64,000 bases of DNA from Legionella sainthelensi (GTDB lineage Bacteria; Pseudomonadota; Gammaproteobacteria; Legionellales; Legionellaceae). The notes under the pieces are model-generated. The model worked only from the letters and a program-made list of their open reading frames with translations. It searched no databases and was not told the origin of the DNA. Made by a program: the position numbers and the translations under genes. Below, one piece after another: positions 45,703 through 54,787 of this stretch (position 1 is its first letter; every line of letters starts with the position of its first letter). Location of the stretch: positions 3,685,001-3,749,000 of the forward strand of contig NZ_LR134388.1 in the NCBI RefSeq assembly GCF_900637685.1, written 5' to 3'.

Positions 45703-46698
45703 TTATATTTTGATAATGACATAACACGTTGCTCCAATAGGGAGCGGATAATGTTTGGCATCATAATCATCGATCTTAATTTGTACAGGAAAGCGCTGAG
45801 GCAAAAGGATCCAATTATTGGTATCATTGCTTACCGTTTGTAATTGCGTCTTAGGATTTGTCATTTGGCGGTTAGCGGCCCAAGCTCGAGATACTACAGT
45901 GCCATGATATAATTTTGTAGCAAAATACATTCTAGGAAGAATGTAGACTTTAGCGCCCGTTTTGACCATGCGCAAATCAATTTCTGTAAAATTAGCCTGT
46001 ATGTAAAAATTATCGGTATCCACAAAAGAAAAGATGGGTTTATTAATTTCGATGGGCGCTCCCAAAGATAAATACATATTTTGAATACGGCCATTACTTT
46101 GAGCATAAACAGTCGTCTGCTCTAAATTAACTTTGGCATAACGCATTTTATAAATTAACGCTTTGATTTTGTGCTTTAGACTCTGAATATTTTTTTCATC
46201 AACGCTAATTTGCTGCTTTTGCATATTCACTTTGGCGAAACTACCACGATCGTCATAGTGTAAATCTTTAACGTTAATTTCAGATATCGCTCCTGATTTT
46301 AAAACTGCTTTATTTCGAAGATAATTTAAATGGATACGCTTATACTCTTGATCATACTGTATCAGTAATTGTTTATCTTTTTCTAATTGATGCTGTAAAC
46401 TCTGAAGATCCACCTTCGCCGTATGAACCTCTTCAATGAGCCTATTGTAAGTGAGTTTGTAAGGCTCTTGAAAAACAGTAAATAAGGGTTGTCCCTTATG
46501 AACATATTGTTCGTTTTCCACATATAAATCCGTAATATATCCACTGACAATCGCAGCTACCGGGCGAACATTGGCAACAACAAAAGCATTATTAGTAAAG
46601 GGGATTAAAAAAGAGAAAAAATAATATAAAACTGCAAGTAAGACCAAGGAAAGTACAACTGTATAAGGTTTTAACTTTCGAAACTTTTGTGTTACCAT
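45703..46698 (-). CDS. HlyD/EmrA-type membrane-fusion protein
   Basis: A 331-residue periplasmic adaptor. It has one N-terminal anchor (about 12-34), a lipoyl half (RPVAAIVSGYITDLYVENEQ), a long coiled-coil hairpin (about 80-180), a second lipoyl half (TVYAQSNGRIQNMYLSLGAP) and a beta-barrel region with FYIQANFTEIDLRMV. It works with the FUSC protein encoded downstream. Its start is 41 bp from the divergent OMF gene, so both promoters must overlap the short gap. Confidence 0.87.
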   Translation of the reverse strand: MVTQKFRKLKPYTVVLSLVLLAVLYYFFSFLIPFTNNAFVVANVRPVAAIVSGYITDLYVENEQYVHKGQPLFTVFQEPYKLTYNRLIEEVHTAKVDLQSLQHQLEKDKQLLIQYDQEYKRIHLNYLRNKAVLKSGAISEINVKDLHYDDRGSFAKVNMQKQQISVDEKNIQSLKHKIKALIYKMRYAKVNLEQTTVYAQSNGRIQNMYLSLGAPIEINKPIFSFVDTDNFYIQANFTEIDLRMVKTGAKVYILPRMYFATKLYHGTVVSRAWAANRQMTNPKTQLQTVSNDTNNWILLPQRFPVQIKIDDYDAKHYPLPIGATCYVIIKI

Positions 46699-46739
46699 TT
46701 TTTAATATCAGTCATGTTATTTTTATGGAAACCATTTAA

Positions 46740-48110
46740 TTGCGCAGCCTGGCAACACTAATTATTTTAGTCATGACAAGTGCGCTAGTAGCATGCATGC
46801 CAAGCGCAAAAAATTCACAACCTTCGTCGATTGATATTCCTACATATCTAAGAGCCTCAAGCAATGATGCATTAAATCGACTTCCTTATCAAGCGTGGTG
46901 GGAAGATTTTAGGGATCCGCTGCTAAATCAGCTTGTGCAAAAAGCACTTCGTTACAATAATAATGTGACAATCGCCAAACGATCAATTCGTGTTGCGCAG
47001 ACAGAGCTGCAAACGATCCGCTTAAATTGGTTGCCTGGCTTGAATGTTTTAATGGGATTTTCCCAGGATCCTGCTTTAGGAAACCCTGGCGTATTTTATG
47101 GCGTTCTCCCTAGCTATTACCAAAATTTCGTTGCGCTTTATTTTCAGCAAAAAAAAGCAGAGTTTGTCTTAAAACGTACTAAAGCATTTTATCTTGGGGT
47201 GCGCTTGACGGTTATTGGTGAAGTGATAAGCAGTTATTTTTCGCTACTTGCCTGGAATCATCAATTAGAGCTATTGAAACAAATTGAAGAGGACAATAAA
47301 GAACTGTTATTTTCCTTAAAAGTAGCAAAAAAACAAGGCCTCGCAAATAATTTGCAATTATTAACTGTAACCAGCCAATTACAAAGTATCCTGGGATTAC
47401 AAAAACAAGCACAAAACAACATCATCGCCAGCGAAAATGCACTGCATTATTTAATCAATGAGCCGCCCGGAAAAATAAAATCCAGTAACTCATTTATTAA
47501 CTTACCCAGTAAGGCGCTGCCGCTGGACAAGATTAATACTCAAGTGATTTTACGTCGACCGGATGTAATGGTAGCCTTAACGTCCCTACTTGCCGCATGT
47601 AGTGGCATTAATATTACAGAATCCCAACTCCTTCCAGCCCTAACGTTAGATTATTTTTGGGGAATGGCAAGCTTAAATGGTACATTGAGCAATCCTACCC
47701 ATTCAGCACCTTATGGTGATGTATATGCTACATTTAACTTGTCTCCCTCCTTGTTTGGACAAATTCTCACCAGCAAAGCCATTTTTAATAGAAGTTTGGC
47801 GGAATATAATAATGTCATCCAAAATGCATTACGCCTCATTGCCAATAGTATTGCCGCCAACCAAAAACTAATGGCCAAATACCATGAAGACTATCTCTCT
47901 TTAGCGGCCTTGAAGAAAAGATATAATTTGCAACAAGACCTCTATGCTAAAGGTCTTATTAGTCACAATGATTTACTCTACAGCAGGATAGAAATTAACC
48001 AACAGGCATATCAACTGACGCTCAGTAAATTAGAGCAATTAATCAGTGTTATTCGGCTTTATGAGGAGTTAGCTGCTGGAATATTTTATCGAGAACAGAA
48101 TACAGCCTAA
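46740..48110 (+). CDS. Outer-membrane efflux lipoprotein (NodT family)
   Basis: A 456-residue OMF. The frame opens directly after a TAA at 46737-46739, so the start is TTG 46740, which gives a lipoprotein signal with the lipobox LVAC at about residues 16-19. The OEP motif VILRRPDVMVALTSLLAA and paired coiled helices (NNVTIAKRSIRVAQTELQTI) are present. It is divergent from the FUSC/HlyD pair and probably provides their outer-membrane channel. A carboxymuconolactone-decarboxylase-like gene follows 38 bp downstream. Confidence 0.85.
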   Translation: MRSLATLIILVMTSALVACMPSAKNSQPSSIDIPTYLRASSNDALNRLPYQAWWEDFRDPLLNQLVQKALRYNNNVTIAKRSIRVAQTELQTIRLNWLPGLNVLMGFSQDPALGNPGVFYGVLPSYYQNFVALYFQQKKAEFVLKRTKAFYLGVRLTVIGEVISSYFSLLAWNHQLELLKQIEEDNKELLFSLKVAKKQGLANNLQLLTVTSQLQSILGLQKQAQNNIIASENALHYLINEPPGKIKSSNSFINLPSKALPLDKINTQVILRRPDVMVALTSLLAACSGINITESQLLPALTLDYFWGMASLNGTLSNPTHSAPYGDVYATFNLSPSLFGQILTSKAIFNRSLAEYNNVIQNALRLIANSIAANQKLMAKYHEDYLSLAALKKRYNLQQDLYAKGLISHNDLLYSRIEINQQAYQLTLSKLEQLISVIRLYEELAAGIFYREQNTA

Positions 48111-48148
48111 TTAGATACGATTTATATTTGAATTAAGGAAAATAAAAA

Positions 48149-48703
48149 ATGAATATGCCAAAACACATCCCTTTACCTCAAGATGATGAGTTACCTTCAG
48201 AAACGGTAGACTTATTAAAAAGCCTCCCTCCTTTAAATATTCATCGTTTGCTTACTTTAGCACCAAATACACACAAACCATGGTTGGATTTTGTTGCGGG
48301 TATCTATAAGGGAAATTTTGATCCCAGATTACGTGAAATCGCCATTTGCCGTTATGGATTTAAAACTAATTCAGCTTATGAGCTGCACCAGCATAAAGCA
48401 TTGGCCCGAAAAGTAGGAATTAGTTCTGAAGAATTAGATGTTATCTGTACGGAACAAAAAGTTCTCTCTTTATCTAATGAAGAGAATTTTATTTGCCAAG
48501 TAGTCGATGAGTTCGAGGATCTGGCCACGTTAACAGATGAAACTTTTAACATGTTACTGGAACGTTATAGCATCGCGCTCATTATGGAGTTATTAACCAT
48601 TCTCGGGCATTACAGCTGTGTTTGCCGCGTACTGAATGCTTCCAGAATTCCATTAGAGGCTGTTAGTCCCCTAGAAACATGTGAATCACCACTAAAGAAA
48701 TAA
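48149..48703 (+). CDS. Carboxymuconolactone decarboxylase-like (AhpD fold) protein
   Basis: A 184-residue all-helical CMD/AhpD-family protein. The core LREIAICRYGFKTNSAYELH carries the family Glu and His (YELHQHKALARKVG). The classic CxxC pair of AhpD is absent; only one Cys sits in ICRYG, so a peroxiredoxin-reductase role is unlikely. AAGGAAAA precedes ATG 48149. Cotranscription with the efflux OMF gene suggests a role in handling an aromatic compound, which is inference. Confidence 0.78.
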   Translation: MNMPKHIPLPQDDELPSETVDLLKSLPPLNIHRLLTLAPNTHKPWLDFVAGIYKGNFDPRLREIAICRYGFKTNSAYELHQHKALARKVGISSEELDVICTEQKVLSLSNEENFICQVVDEFEDLATLTDETFNMLLERYSIALIMELLTILGHYSCVCRVLNASRIPLEAVSPLETCESPLKK

Positions 48704-48736
48704 ATAATAAAAATTAAATGGGCCGAGCTCTTGATC

Positions 48737-49996
48737 TTACCCTAATTTATTAAGATAAGTCTCTTGCGCATAGCGAGCAGCAATAATCGCGATAATGGCC
48801 CAAAATAAAATATAGAACGCTGGGGCATATTTATTACCCGTTAACTCAACTAAAGCCAGGGCGACTACAGGTATTGTCCCACCAAAAAATGCCTGGCCTA
48901 TATTGTAGCCAATAGATACGCCACTGGCTCGAATAGCCGTAGGAAACATTTCTGCCAGGATAGTAGGCACTGTAGCATTCAAAGGGGCAAGCATTATGGC
49001 TAACAATATTTCTCCTGCAAGCACATGCCACCAAACACCACTGAAAAAAAGAATAAATATAGGGTAAATAAAAATTAAAATGCCAAAAGCACCACACAAA
49101 AAAATTGGTTTCCTACCAAAGAAATCGGATAATAATCCCATCAAAGGGATTAACACCGTCAAAACGAATAAAGCAATAAAGTTAACAACCAGGGCATCTT
49201 TTAATATAAATCCCTCTGATTTGACAAGAAAACTTGTTATATAAGCAATAAGTAAATAATTACTGATAGCCATTATACTTGTAAAAATAATAGCCAACAG
49301 TAATTTGCGGCGGTGTGCAGAAAAAATAATTTTCACAGGAAGTTCTGTAGTATGCTTCGTATGCAAAAAAGTGCTGGGTTCCACACTGGTCACCCGCAAA
49401 TAAATTCCTATGACTCCGAGTAGAGCACCTATCAAATAAGCCAAACGCCATCCCCAGTCTCTAAGAGCATCATCGGGCAATAAAACACTAAGAAAAGAAG
49501 CAGTTAACGAGCCTAAAAAAATGCCTAGAAAAGCGGTGCTTAATACTAAACTTCCTGCAAATCCACGTCGATGATCCGCCATATGCTCAATAAGAAAAGT
49601 GGTTGAGCCAGGAAGCTCTCCACCGACAGCAATTCCTTGAATTAACCTAAAAAAAACAAATAACATAGGTGACGCGATGCCTAAAGTATTAAAACCAGGG
49701 ATTAACGCAATACACGCTGTAGAAAAAGTCATAATAGACATTGAAAAAATTAAAGTTTTTCTTCTTCCAACATGATCCGCATAATGTCCTAATAACACCC
49801 CACCCAAGGGACGCATAAAAAAACCTACGGCAAACACACCAAACGTAAGAAGGAGAGAAACAAAGTACATCTTAGAGGGAAAGAATAACTCAGCAAATAA
49901 GGGAGTAAAATTAGCATAGAGAAGAAAATCAAACCATTCCAAAGTATTCCCGTATAATCCTGCAAAAATACTTTTTTTCTTATTAAGATTCATCAT
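48737..49996 (-). CDS. MFS transporter, metabolite:H+ symporter (MHS) type
   Basis: A 419-residue transporter with twelve membrane helices. The N-terminus GLYGNTLEWFDFLLYANFTP and the loop GHYADHVGRRKTLIFSMSIM are hallmarks of the MHS (ProP/KgtP/citrate) group. VGGELPGSTTFLIEH in helix 5 fits as well. It imports a small zwitterion or organic acid with protons. Its position about 190 bp upstream of and divergent from proB could hint at an amino acid or osmolyte, but the substrate is not determined. The second Met (49993) is an equally good start. Confidence 0.85.
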   Translation of the reverse strand: MMNLNKKKSIFAGLYGNTLEWFDFLLYANFTPLFAELFFPSKMYFVSLLLTFGVFAVGFFMRPLGGVLLGHYADHVGRRKTLIFSMSIMTFSTACIALIPGFNTLGIASPMLFVFFRLIQGIAVGGELPGSTTFLIEHMADHRRGFAGSLVLSTAFLGIFLGSLTASFLSVLLPDDALRDWGWRLAYLIGALLGVIGIYLRVTSVEPSTFLHTKHTTELPVKIIFSAHRRKLLLAIIFTSIMAISNYLLIAYITSFLVKSEGFILKDALVVNFIALFVLTVLIPLMGLLSDFFGRKPIFLCGAFGILIFIYPIFILFFSGVWWHVLAGEILLAIMLAPLNATVPTILAEMFPTAIRASGVSIGYNIGQAFFGGTIPVVALALVELTGNKYAPAFYILFWAIIAIIAARYAQETYLNKLG

Positions 49997-50186
49997 ATTA
50001 TTTTTTTTAATAACCCCTTATTTCTTTTATAGACTATTTTTTATATTTGTTTCCATTTTTTTATAATTGCCAAGAGCAATAGCACTGTAAATTAAGTATT
50101 ATGTTTTAAGAATTAGAATGATCGATTCTTAAAAGCCATGAAAGAGTAACCCAATCAATTGGGAAAGCTATATTAATGAGTCAACA

Positions 50187-51254
50187 ATGAAAATAGTTAT
50201 CAAAGTCGGAACCCAAAGTATTTTATCAAGTGATGGCACTCCATTTGAGCCTATTATGCTCCATTTAGTGGAACAGATCGTCACACTCCAAAAAAGCGGC
50301 CATCAAGTGATATTGGTAAGTTCAGGGGCGGTTGCTTCGGGTCGAAAAGTTGCACGTCAATTTTTTGATCGCCAGTACGGGAGTTCAATAGGAGAAAAAC
50401 AAGTTTTAGCATCATTGGGCCAATATGAGCTGATGCATATTTATGCTTCGATGTTCAAAAAATATAATATGCTTGCCTCACAACTGTTGCTTACTAAGCA
50501 AGATTTTCAAACGAGACAGCACTATTTGAATATTTCAAGATTACTCCGTGAAATTTTAGAGCATAAGAATATTGTACCCATTATCAATGAGAATGATAGC
50601 GTTGCGATTGCAGAATTGATGTTTACTGATAACGACGAATTATCAGGTCTTATAGCCGCAATGATTAATGCGGATAAACTCATCATTTTGAGTAACGTGG
50701 AAGGGGTCTACACCAAACACCCCAATGAAGCCGACTCAGAACTTATTGCCATGATCCATCCCAAAAATGATTGGCCTGAAGTCTCTACGGTAAAAAGTCT
50801 TCATGGCAGAGGTGGGATGATTAGCAAGCTTGGGACAGCTCGCAGAATGTCTAATCTGGGAGTAACAACACACATAGCGAGTATCAATCAACACGCGGTG
50901 ATTATGCGCATCATTAATGATGAATCTTTGGGTACCACCATTTTACCTACTAAAAAAAGATCCAATATAAAAAGATGGATTGCTTATGGTGAAAATAAAT
51001 TAGGAACAATCACTATAAATACTCGCCTTGTGGAAATTATAAAAGAAAATAAGCGAGTTATCAGTATATTACCTGTAGGCATTGAAAAATTTACTGGCGA
51101 TTTTAAGCGAGGCGACTTAATCGAAATACTGACTCCCAATAATGAAAAAATAGGGATTGGGCTTGCTAAATACGATGCAATTAAATTAAATGAATATTTA
51201 GGCCACTCCGCAAAACCGGAGTTTATTCATTATGATCATTTACACATTTTTTAA
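50187..51254 (+). CDS. proB: Glutamate 5-kinase
   Basis: A 355-residue enzyme that phosphorylates glutamate to gamma-glutamyl phosphate, the first step of proline synthesis. It has an amino acid kinase domain (residues 1-255: IKVGTQSIL, LVSSGAVASG, IINENDSVA, FTDNDELSGLIAAMI, HGRGGMISKL). A C-terminal PUA domain starts at about 270 (WIAYGENKLG, FKRGDLIEIL). Full length, with all motifs intact. It lies 9 bp upstream of proA in the same operon. Confidence 0.95.
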   Translation: MKIVIKVGTQSILSSDGTPFEPIMLHLVEQIVTLQKSGHQVILVSSGAVASGRKVARQFFDRQYGSSIGEKQVLASLGQYELMHIYASMFKKYNMLASQLLLTKQDFQTRQHYLNISRLLREILEHKNIVPIINENDSVAIAELMFTDNDELSGLIAAMINADKLIILSNVEGVYTKHPNEADSELIAMIHPKNDWPEVSTVKSLHGRGGMISKLGTARRMSNLGVTTHIASINQHAVIMRIINDESLGTTILPTKKRSNIKRWIAYGENKLGTITINTRLVEIIKENKRVISILPVGIEKFTGDFKRGDLIEILTPNNEKIGIGLAKYDAIKLNEYLGHSAKPEFIHYDHLHIF

Positions 51255-51263
51255 GGTGCTCTC

Positions 51264-52517
51264 ATGATTGAAGAAGTCACTAACCAGCTTAAAGCAACTA
51301 AAAAAGAAAGCTACAGCTTAAGATTTGTTAATGAAGAACAGCGAAACCAAATATTATTGGCACTTGCCCAACGAGTACGAGATTCTGTAAATCAAATCAT
51401 CGATGAAAATAAAAAAGATCTGGCATTAATGAGTAAAGATGATCCCAAGTACGATCGTTTACTGTTATCTAAAGAACGAATTGAAACCATAGCATCTGAT
51501 ATTGAAACAGTCGTCTCGTTACCCTACTCACAAACAAAAATCTTAGAACAAAAAAAGCTTCCCAATGGATTAGATATCCAAAAAGTGTCTGTTCCATTAG
51601 GGGTTGTAGCGATTATTTATGAATCACGTCCTAATGTAACTATTGATGCATTTACATTATGTTTTAAAACAGGTAACGCCTGTGTTTTAAAGGGTGGTAA
51701 AGAAGCTCATCACACCAATTTATTTTTAGTTTCATTGATTCACCAAATACTCACTGCTCACAACATTAGCAAATCTATTGCTTATTTATTACCTTTAGAA
51801 CGAGAGGCAACTCATATTCTTTTGAAAGCGAATCAGCTCATCGATGTGTGTATCCCAAGAGGCAGTCAAGCATTAATCAATTTTGTACGTGAACATGCAA
51901 GAATACCTTTTATTGAAACAGGTGCTGGAATTGTTCATATTTATTTTGATCAAAGTGGCGATATAGAAAAAGGCCGTTTAATTATTGATAATGCCAAAAC
52001 GAGGAGAGTGAGCGTTTGTAACGCCCTGGACACATTAGTAATTCATAAAGATCGATTGCCTGATTTGCCCTTAATCATAAAGCCGCTCGCCCATAAAAAT
52101 GTTGAAATTTTTGCAGATCAATTAAGTTATGACGCCATAAAATCATTTTATCCAAAAGAGTTGCTCCATAAAGCCACGTCAGATGACTTTGGCCAAGAGT
52201 TCCTCTCTTACAAAATGGCGATCAAAACAGTAGATTCAGTGAAACAGGCCGTTAAGCATATTATGGAATATAGCTCTGGCCATAGTGAAGCAATTATTGC
52301 CGAAGAGCAAGCAACACAGCAGTATTTTCTAGCTCATATTGATGCCGCTGCTGTTTATGTTAATGCGTCAACAGCTTTTACTGATGGTGGACAATTTGGT
52401 ATGGGTGCTGAAATTGGAATTAGTACGCAAAAATTGCATGCGCGTGGCCCTATGTCTTTAGATGCGTTAACAAGCTATAAATGGGTAATCCTTGGGGATG
52501 GGCATATTAGATCATAA
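51264..52517 (+). CDS. proA: Gamma-glutamyl phosphate reductase
   Basis: A 417-residue NADPH-dependent enzyme that reduces gamma-glutamyl phosphate to glutamate semialdehyde, the second step of proline synthesis. It is an aldehyde-dehydrogenase-fold protein with VPLGVVAIIYESRPNVT, CFKTGNACVLKGG, the catalytic-Cys region RRVSVCNALDTLV and FGMGAEIGISTQKLHARGP. AAGGTG precedes ATG 51264. It forms a two-gene operon with proB; proC is not in the window. Confidence 0.95.
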   Translation: MIEEVTNQLKATKKESYSLRFVNEEQRNQILLALAQRVRDSVNQIIDENKKDLALMSKDDPKYDRLLLSKERIETIASDIETVVSLPYSQTKILEQKKLPNGLDIQKVSVPLGVVAIIYESRPNVTIDAFTLCFKTGNACVLKGGKEAHHTNLFLVSLIHQILTAHNISKSIAYLLPLEREATHILLKANQLIDVCIPRGSQALINFVREHARIPFIETGAGIVHIYFDQSGDIEKGRLIIDNAKTRRVSVCNALDTLVIHKDRLPDLPLIIKPLAHKNVEIFADQLSYDAIKSFYPKELLHKATSDDFGQEFLSYKMAIKTVDSVKQAVKHIMEYSSGHSEAIIAEEQATQQYFLAHIDAAAVYVNASTAFTDGGQFGMGAEIGISTQKLHARGPMSLDALTSYKWVILGDGHIRS

Positions 52518-52659
52518 AATATAATGAGGGAATTAAGCTGCGCTAATGCCTGGATAATTCCAGCTTGCTGTTGCTCGCATAAATATTGTGCTAATACTGA
52601 CTTAATTAAAAAACAAATGGACTCTATAATGTCAATTCGGTTGAAACAGAGGAATGTTT

Positions 52660-53916
52660 ATGTCGCTTTTTGAAATCATTGCCGTGCTCATCACGCTTTC
52701 GGCGATGTTTAGCTATATCAATTTTAAATTGTTTCAACTTCCGCCGACAATTGGGTTAATGGCTATAGCCCTAGTGTTTTCTTTAAGCTTAAATATCGGT
52801 GGCATGATATGGCCTGAAATCATTTCAAATGCCAAAGACTTTTTAGGGCTGGTCAATTTTAATGAGGCTCTGCTTCATGGCATGTTGGCCTTCTTACTCT
52901 TTGCAGGCGCACTTCATGTTAATATTAGCCAGCTTGCGGAACAGAAAGTCGTTGTTACTGTACTCGCCCTTATTGGCACACTTATATCCACCGTCCTTGT
53001 AGGCTTGTTAACCTATTGGCTCCTGCATACGCTCAACATTCAAATCTCTTTTATTTACTGCCTGCTTTTTGGAGCTCTTATTTCCCCTACTGATCCGATC
53101 GCAGTAATAAGTATTTTGAAAGTTTTAGGCGCACCTAAAAATTTGGAAATGAAAATTGCAGGGGAATCACTTTTTAATGATGGCGTGGGGGTTGTACTTT
53201 TTCTTGGTATTCTTGAAATGGCCACAGGGACGCAAGAGGTCAGTGTCTCGCATTTATTAATACTGTTTGCTACAGAAGCCATTGGCGGAGCTTTATTCGG
53301 ACTGGTAACGGGGTATATCACCTATCAAATGCTAAAATCCATTGACAATTATCAAGTTGAAATTCTTATTTCGCTAGCGCTGGTGATGGGAGGATATGCA
53401 TTAGGAGAGCGAATTCATATTTCAGCCCCCATAGCAATGGTAGTAGCTGGTTTACTTATCGGAAACCATGGCCGAAAATTTGCGATGTCTAATAAAACTC
53501 GCGAGCACCTGGATACTTTTTGGGAGTTGCTTGATGAAATTCTAAACGCCGTACTCTTCGTTTTAATTGGCCTGGAAGTACTGGTATTAACCATCAACAA
53601 ACAATATCTGTTGATTGGAATAATTGCGATTCCGATAGTCATTTTGGCGCGATGGATTTCTGTCGCAATTCCATTAACTTTAATGCGACGTCAATTGGGC
53701 TTCGCACCACATAGTATTAAAGTCCTCACTTGGGGTGGCCTACGCGGAGGAATATCCGTAGCGCTAGCGCTTTCTTTGTGTGACACAGTTGGAAAAACAA
53801 ATAAATTTGCTTTCGATGCAATTTTGATGATGACCTACATGGTAGTGATTTTCTCAATTTTATTTCAAGGGCTTACTATTGGGCCTTGGGTAAAGAAACT
53901 GTATGCGAAAACTTAA
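52660..53916 (+). CDS. Na+/H+ antiporter, CPA1 (NhaP) family
   Basis: A 418-residue membrane antiporter with about twelve helices. Family motifs are [16 protein letters not shown], the acidic ion-binding segment [17 protein letters not shown] (Asp-Asp equivalent to the CPA1 ND pair), and [19 protein letters not shown] 52654 is too close to AGAGGA; ATG 52660 is spaced correctly. It exchanges sodium, or possibly potassium, for protons across the inner membrane. There is no C-terminal regulatory domain. Confidence 0.9.
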   Translation: MSLFEIIAVLITLSAMFSYINFKLFQLPPTIGLMAIALVFSLSLNIGGMIWPEIISNAKDFLGLVNFNEALLHGMLAFLLFAGALHVNISQLAEQKVVVTVLALIGTLISTVLVGLLTYWLLHTLNIQISFIYCLLFGALISPTDPIAVISILKVLGAPKNLEMKIAGESLFNDGVGVVLFLGILEMATGTQEVSVSHLLILFATEAIGGALFGLVTGYITYQMLKSIDNYQVEILISLALVMGGYALGERIHISAPIAMVVAGLLIGNHGRKFAMSNKTREHLDTFWELLDEILNAVLFVLIGLEVLVLTINKQYLLIGIIAIPIVILARWISVAIPLTLMRRQLGFAPHSIKVLTWGGLRGGISVALALSLCDTVGKTNKFAFDAILMMTYMVVIFSILFQGLTIGPWVKKLYAKT

Positions 53917-53959
53917 CGGTACACGCTCCAATATGTCAAACTCCCTAATACTACGTGAA

Positions 53960-53994
53960 TTCGCTATAAAACATCGGTCACGTTTTATAGCGAA
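53960..53994. terminator. Perfect 13-bp hairpin between convergent genes
   Basis: TTCGCTATAAAAC (53960-53972) pairs with GTTTTATAGCGAA (53982-53994) around a 9-base loop. It is followed by CTGGTTTTATT and lies between the antiporter (stop 53916) and the deaminase gene (stop 54001). It probably terminates both. Confidence 0.65.
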
Positions 53995-54000
53995 CTGGTT

Positions 54001-54534
54001 TTATTCATGATGAAAAGGAGCTGCAAATAAGGGATTGGCTTTATCAGCAAGAACTCCCCCGGTAATTACCCCATGATAAAAAGGAGATTTCTTGTTAATT
54101 TCTGATGCTTGAAGATTGATTTGATCCCAGCCATGACTTTTTAAATAATCCAGAGAAGTAGCAAATACTACCCTTGGAATATTTGCCCAAACAACAGCGC
54201 TTTGACACATGGAACATGGTTCTGCGGTAGTGTATAGAGTAACATTTGACCAATTTACTTGCGGATGTTTTTTGATGCAATTATTGATTGCAACCATTTC
54301 TCCATGAAAAGTCGGATTAACTTTACTGGCATTAAGTCCTCTAGCCAAAATTTTCCCTGTTTTATTATCAACAATAAGCGCAGCAAAAGGCGCGTGAGGA
54401 TTTTTTTTTGCAAGCTCTATCACGATTCTCATGTAGTAATCATCCGATTTGTTGACTTGTGCCGTGTTGGCAGCAGCACATTGTATGTATCCAATCATGA
54501 AAAAAATAATAGTAATGTTTTTAATAATTCTCAC
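54001..54534 (-). CDS. Exported nucleoside/guanine deaminase-like protein
   Basis: A 177-residue member of the cytidine/guanine deaminase superfamily. The zinc site is FHGEMVAINN (His and catalytic Glu) and TTAEPCSMC (two Cys), all intact. The N-terminus MRIIKNITIIFFMIGYIQCAAA looks like a cleavable signal peptide, which is unusual because bacterial CDA-fold deaminases are normally cytosolic. It could act on nucleobases in the periplasm or outside the cell. It is divergent from the large gene at 54788. Confidence 0.82.
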   Translation of the reverse strand: MRIIKNITIIFFMIGYIQCAAANTAQVNKSDDYYMRIVIELAKKNPHAPFAALIVDNKTGKILARGLNASKVNPTFHGEMVAINNCIKKHPQVNWSNVTLYTTAEPCSMCQSAVVWANIPRVVFATSLDYLKSHGWDQINLQASEINKKSPFYHGVITGGVLADKANPLFAAPFHHE

Positions 54535-54787
54535 TTTGTCCTCTTTGATTGCTTAGGGAACTTCTATTGATATAGGATGTTTATATTACAACAGCGGATT
54601 TTTCAATCAAAATTAATGGCGCAGCCCCACCCATGCTTCATAACACCACAGAAGCAAACAACAGCACAGAAACGCAATCCTTAATAAAACCTTAATATTG
54701 TCTCTTTAAAATCACTCCAGCAAAAAATGGTTCATCCACTTAGAAACAAAGTGCTTGGCACCCCTAAACTCTTTTTCGGAGAAAAGC

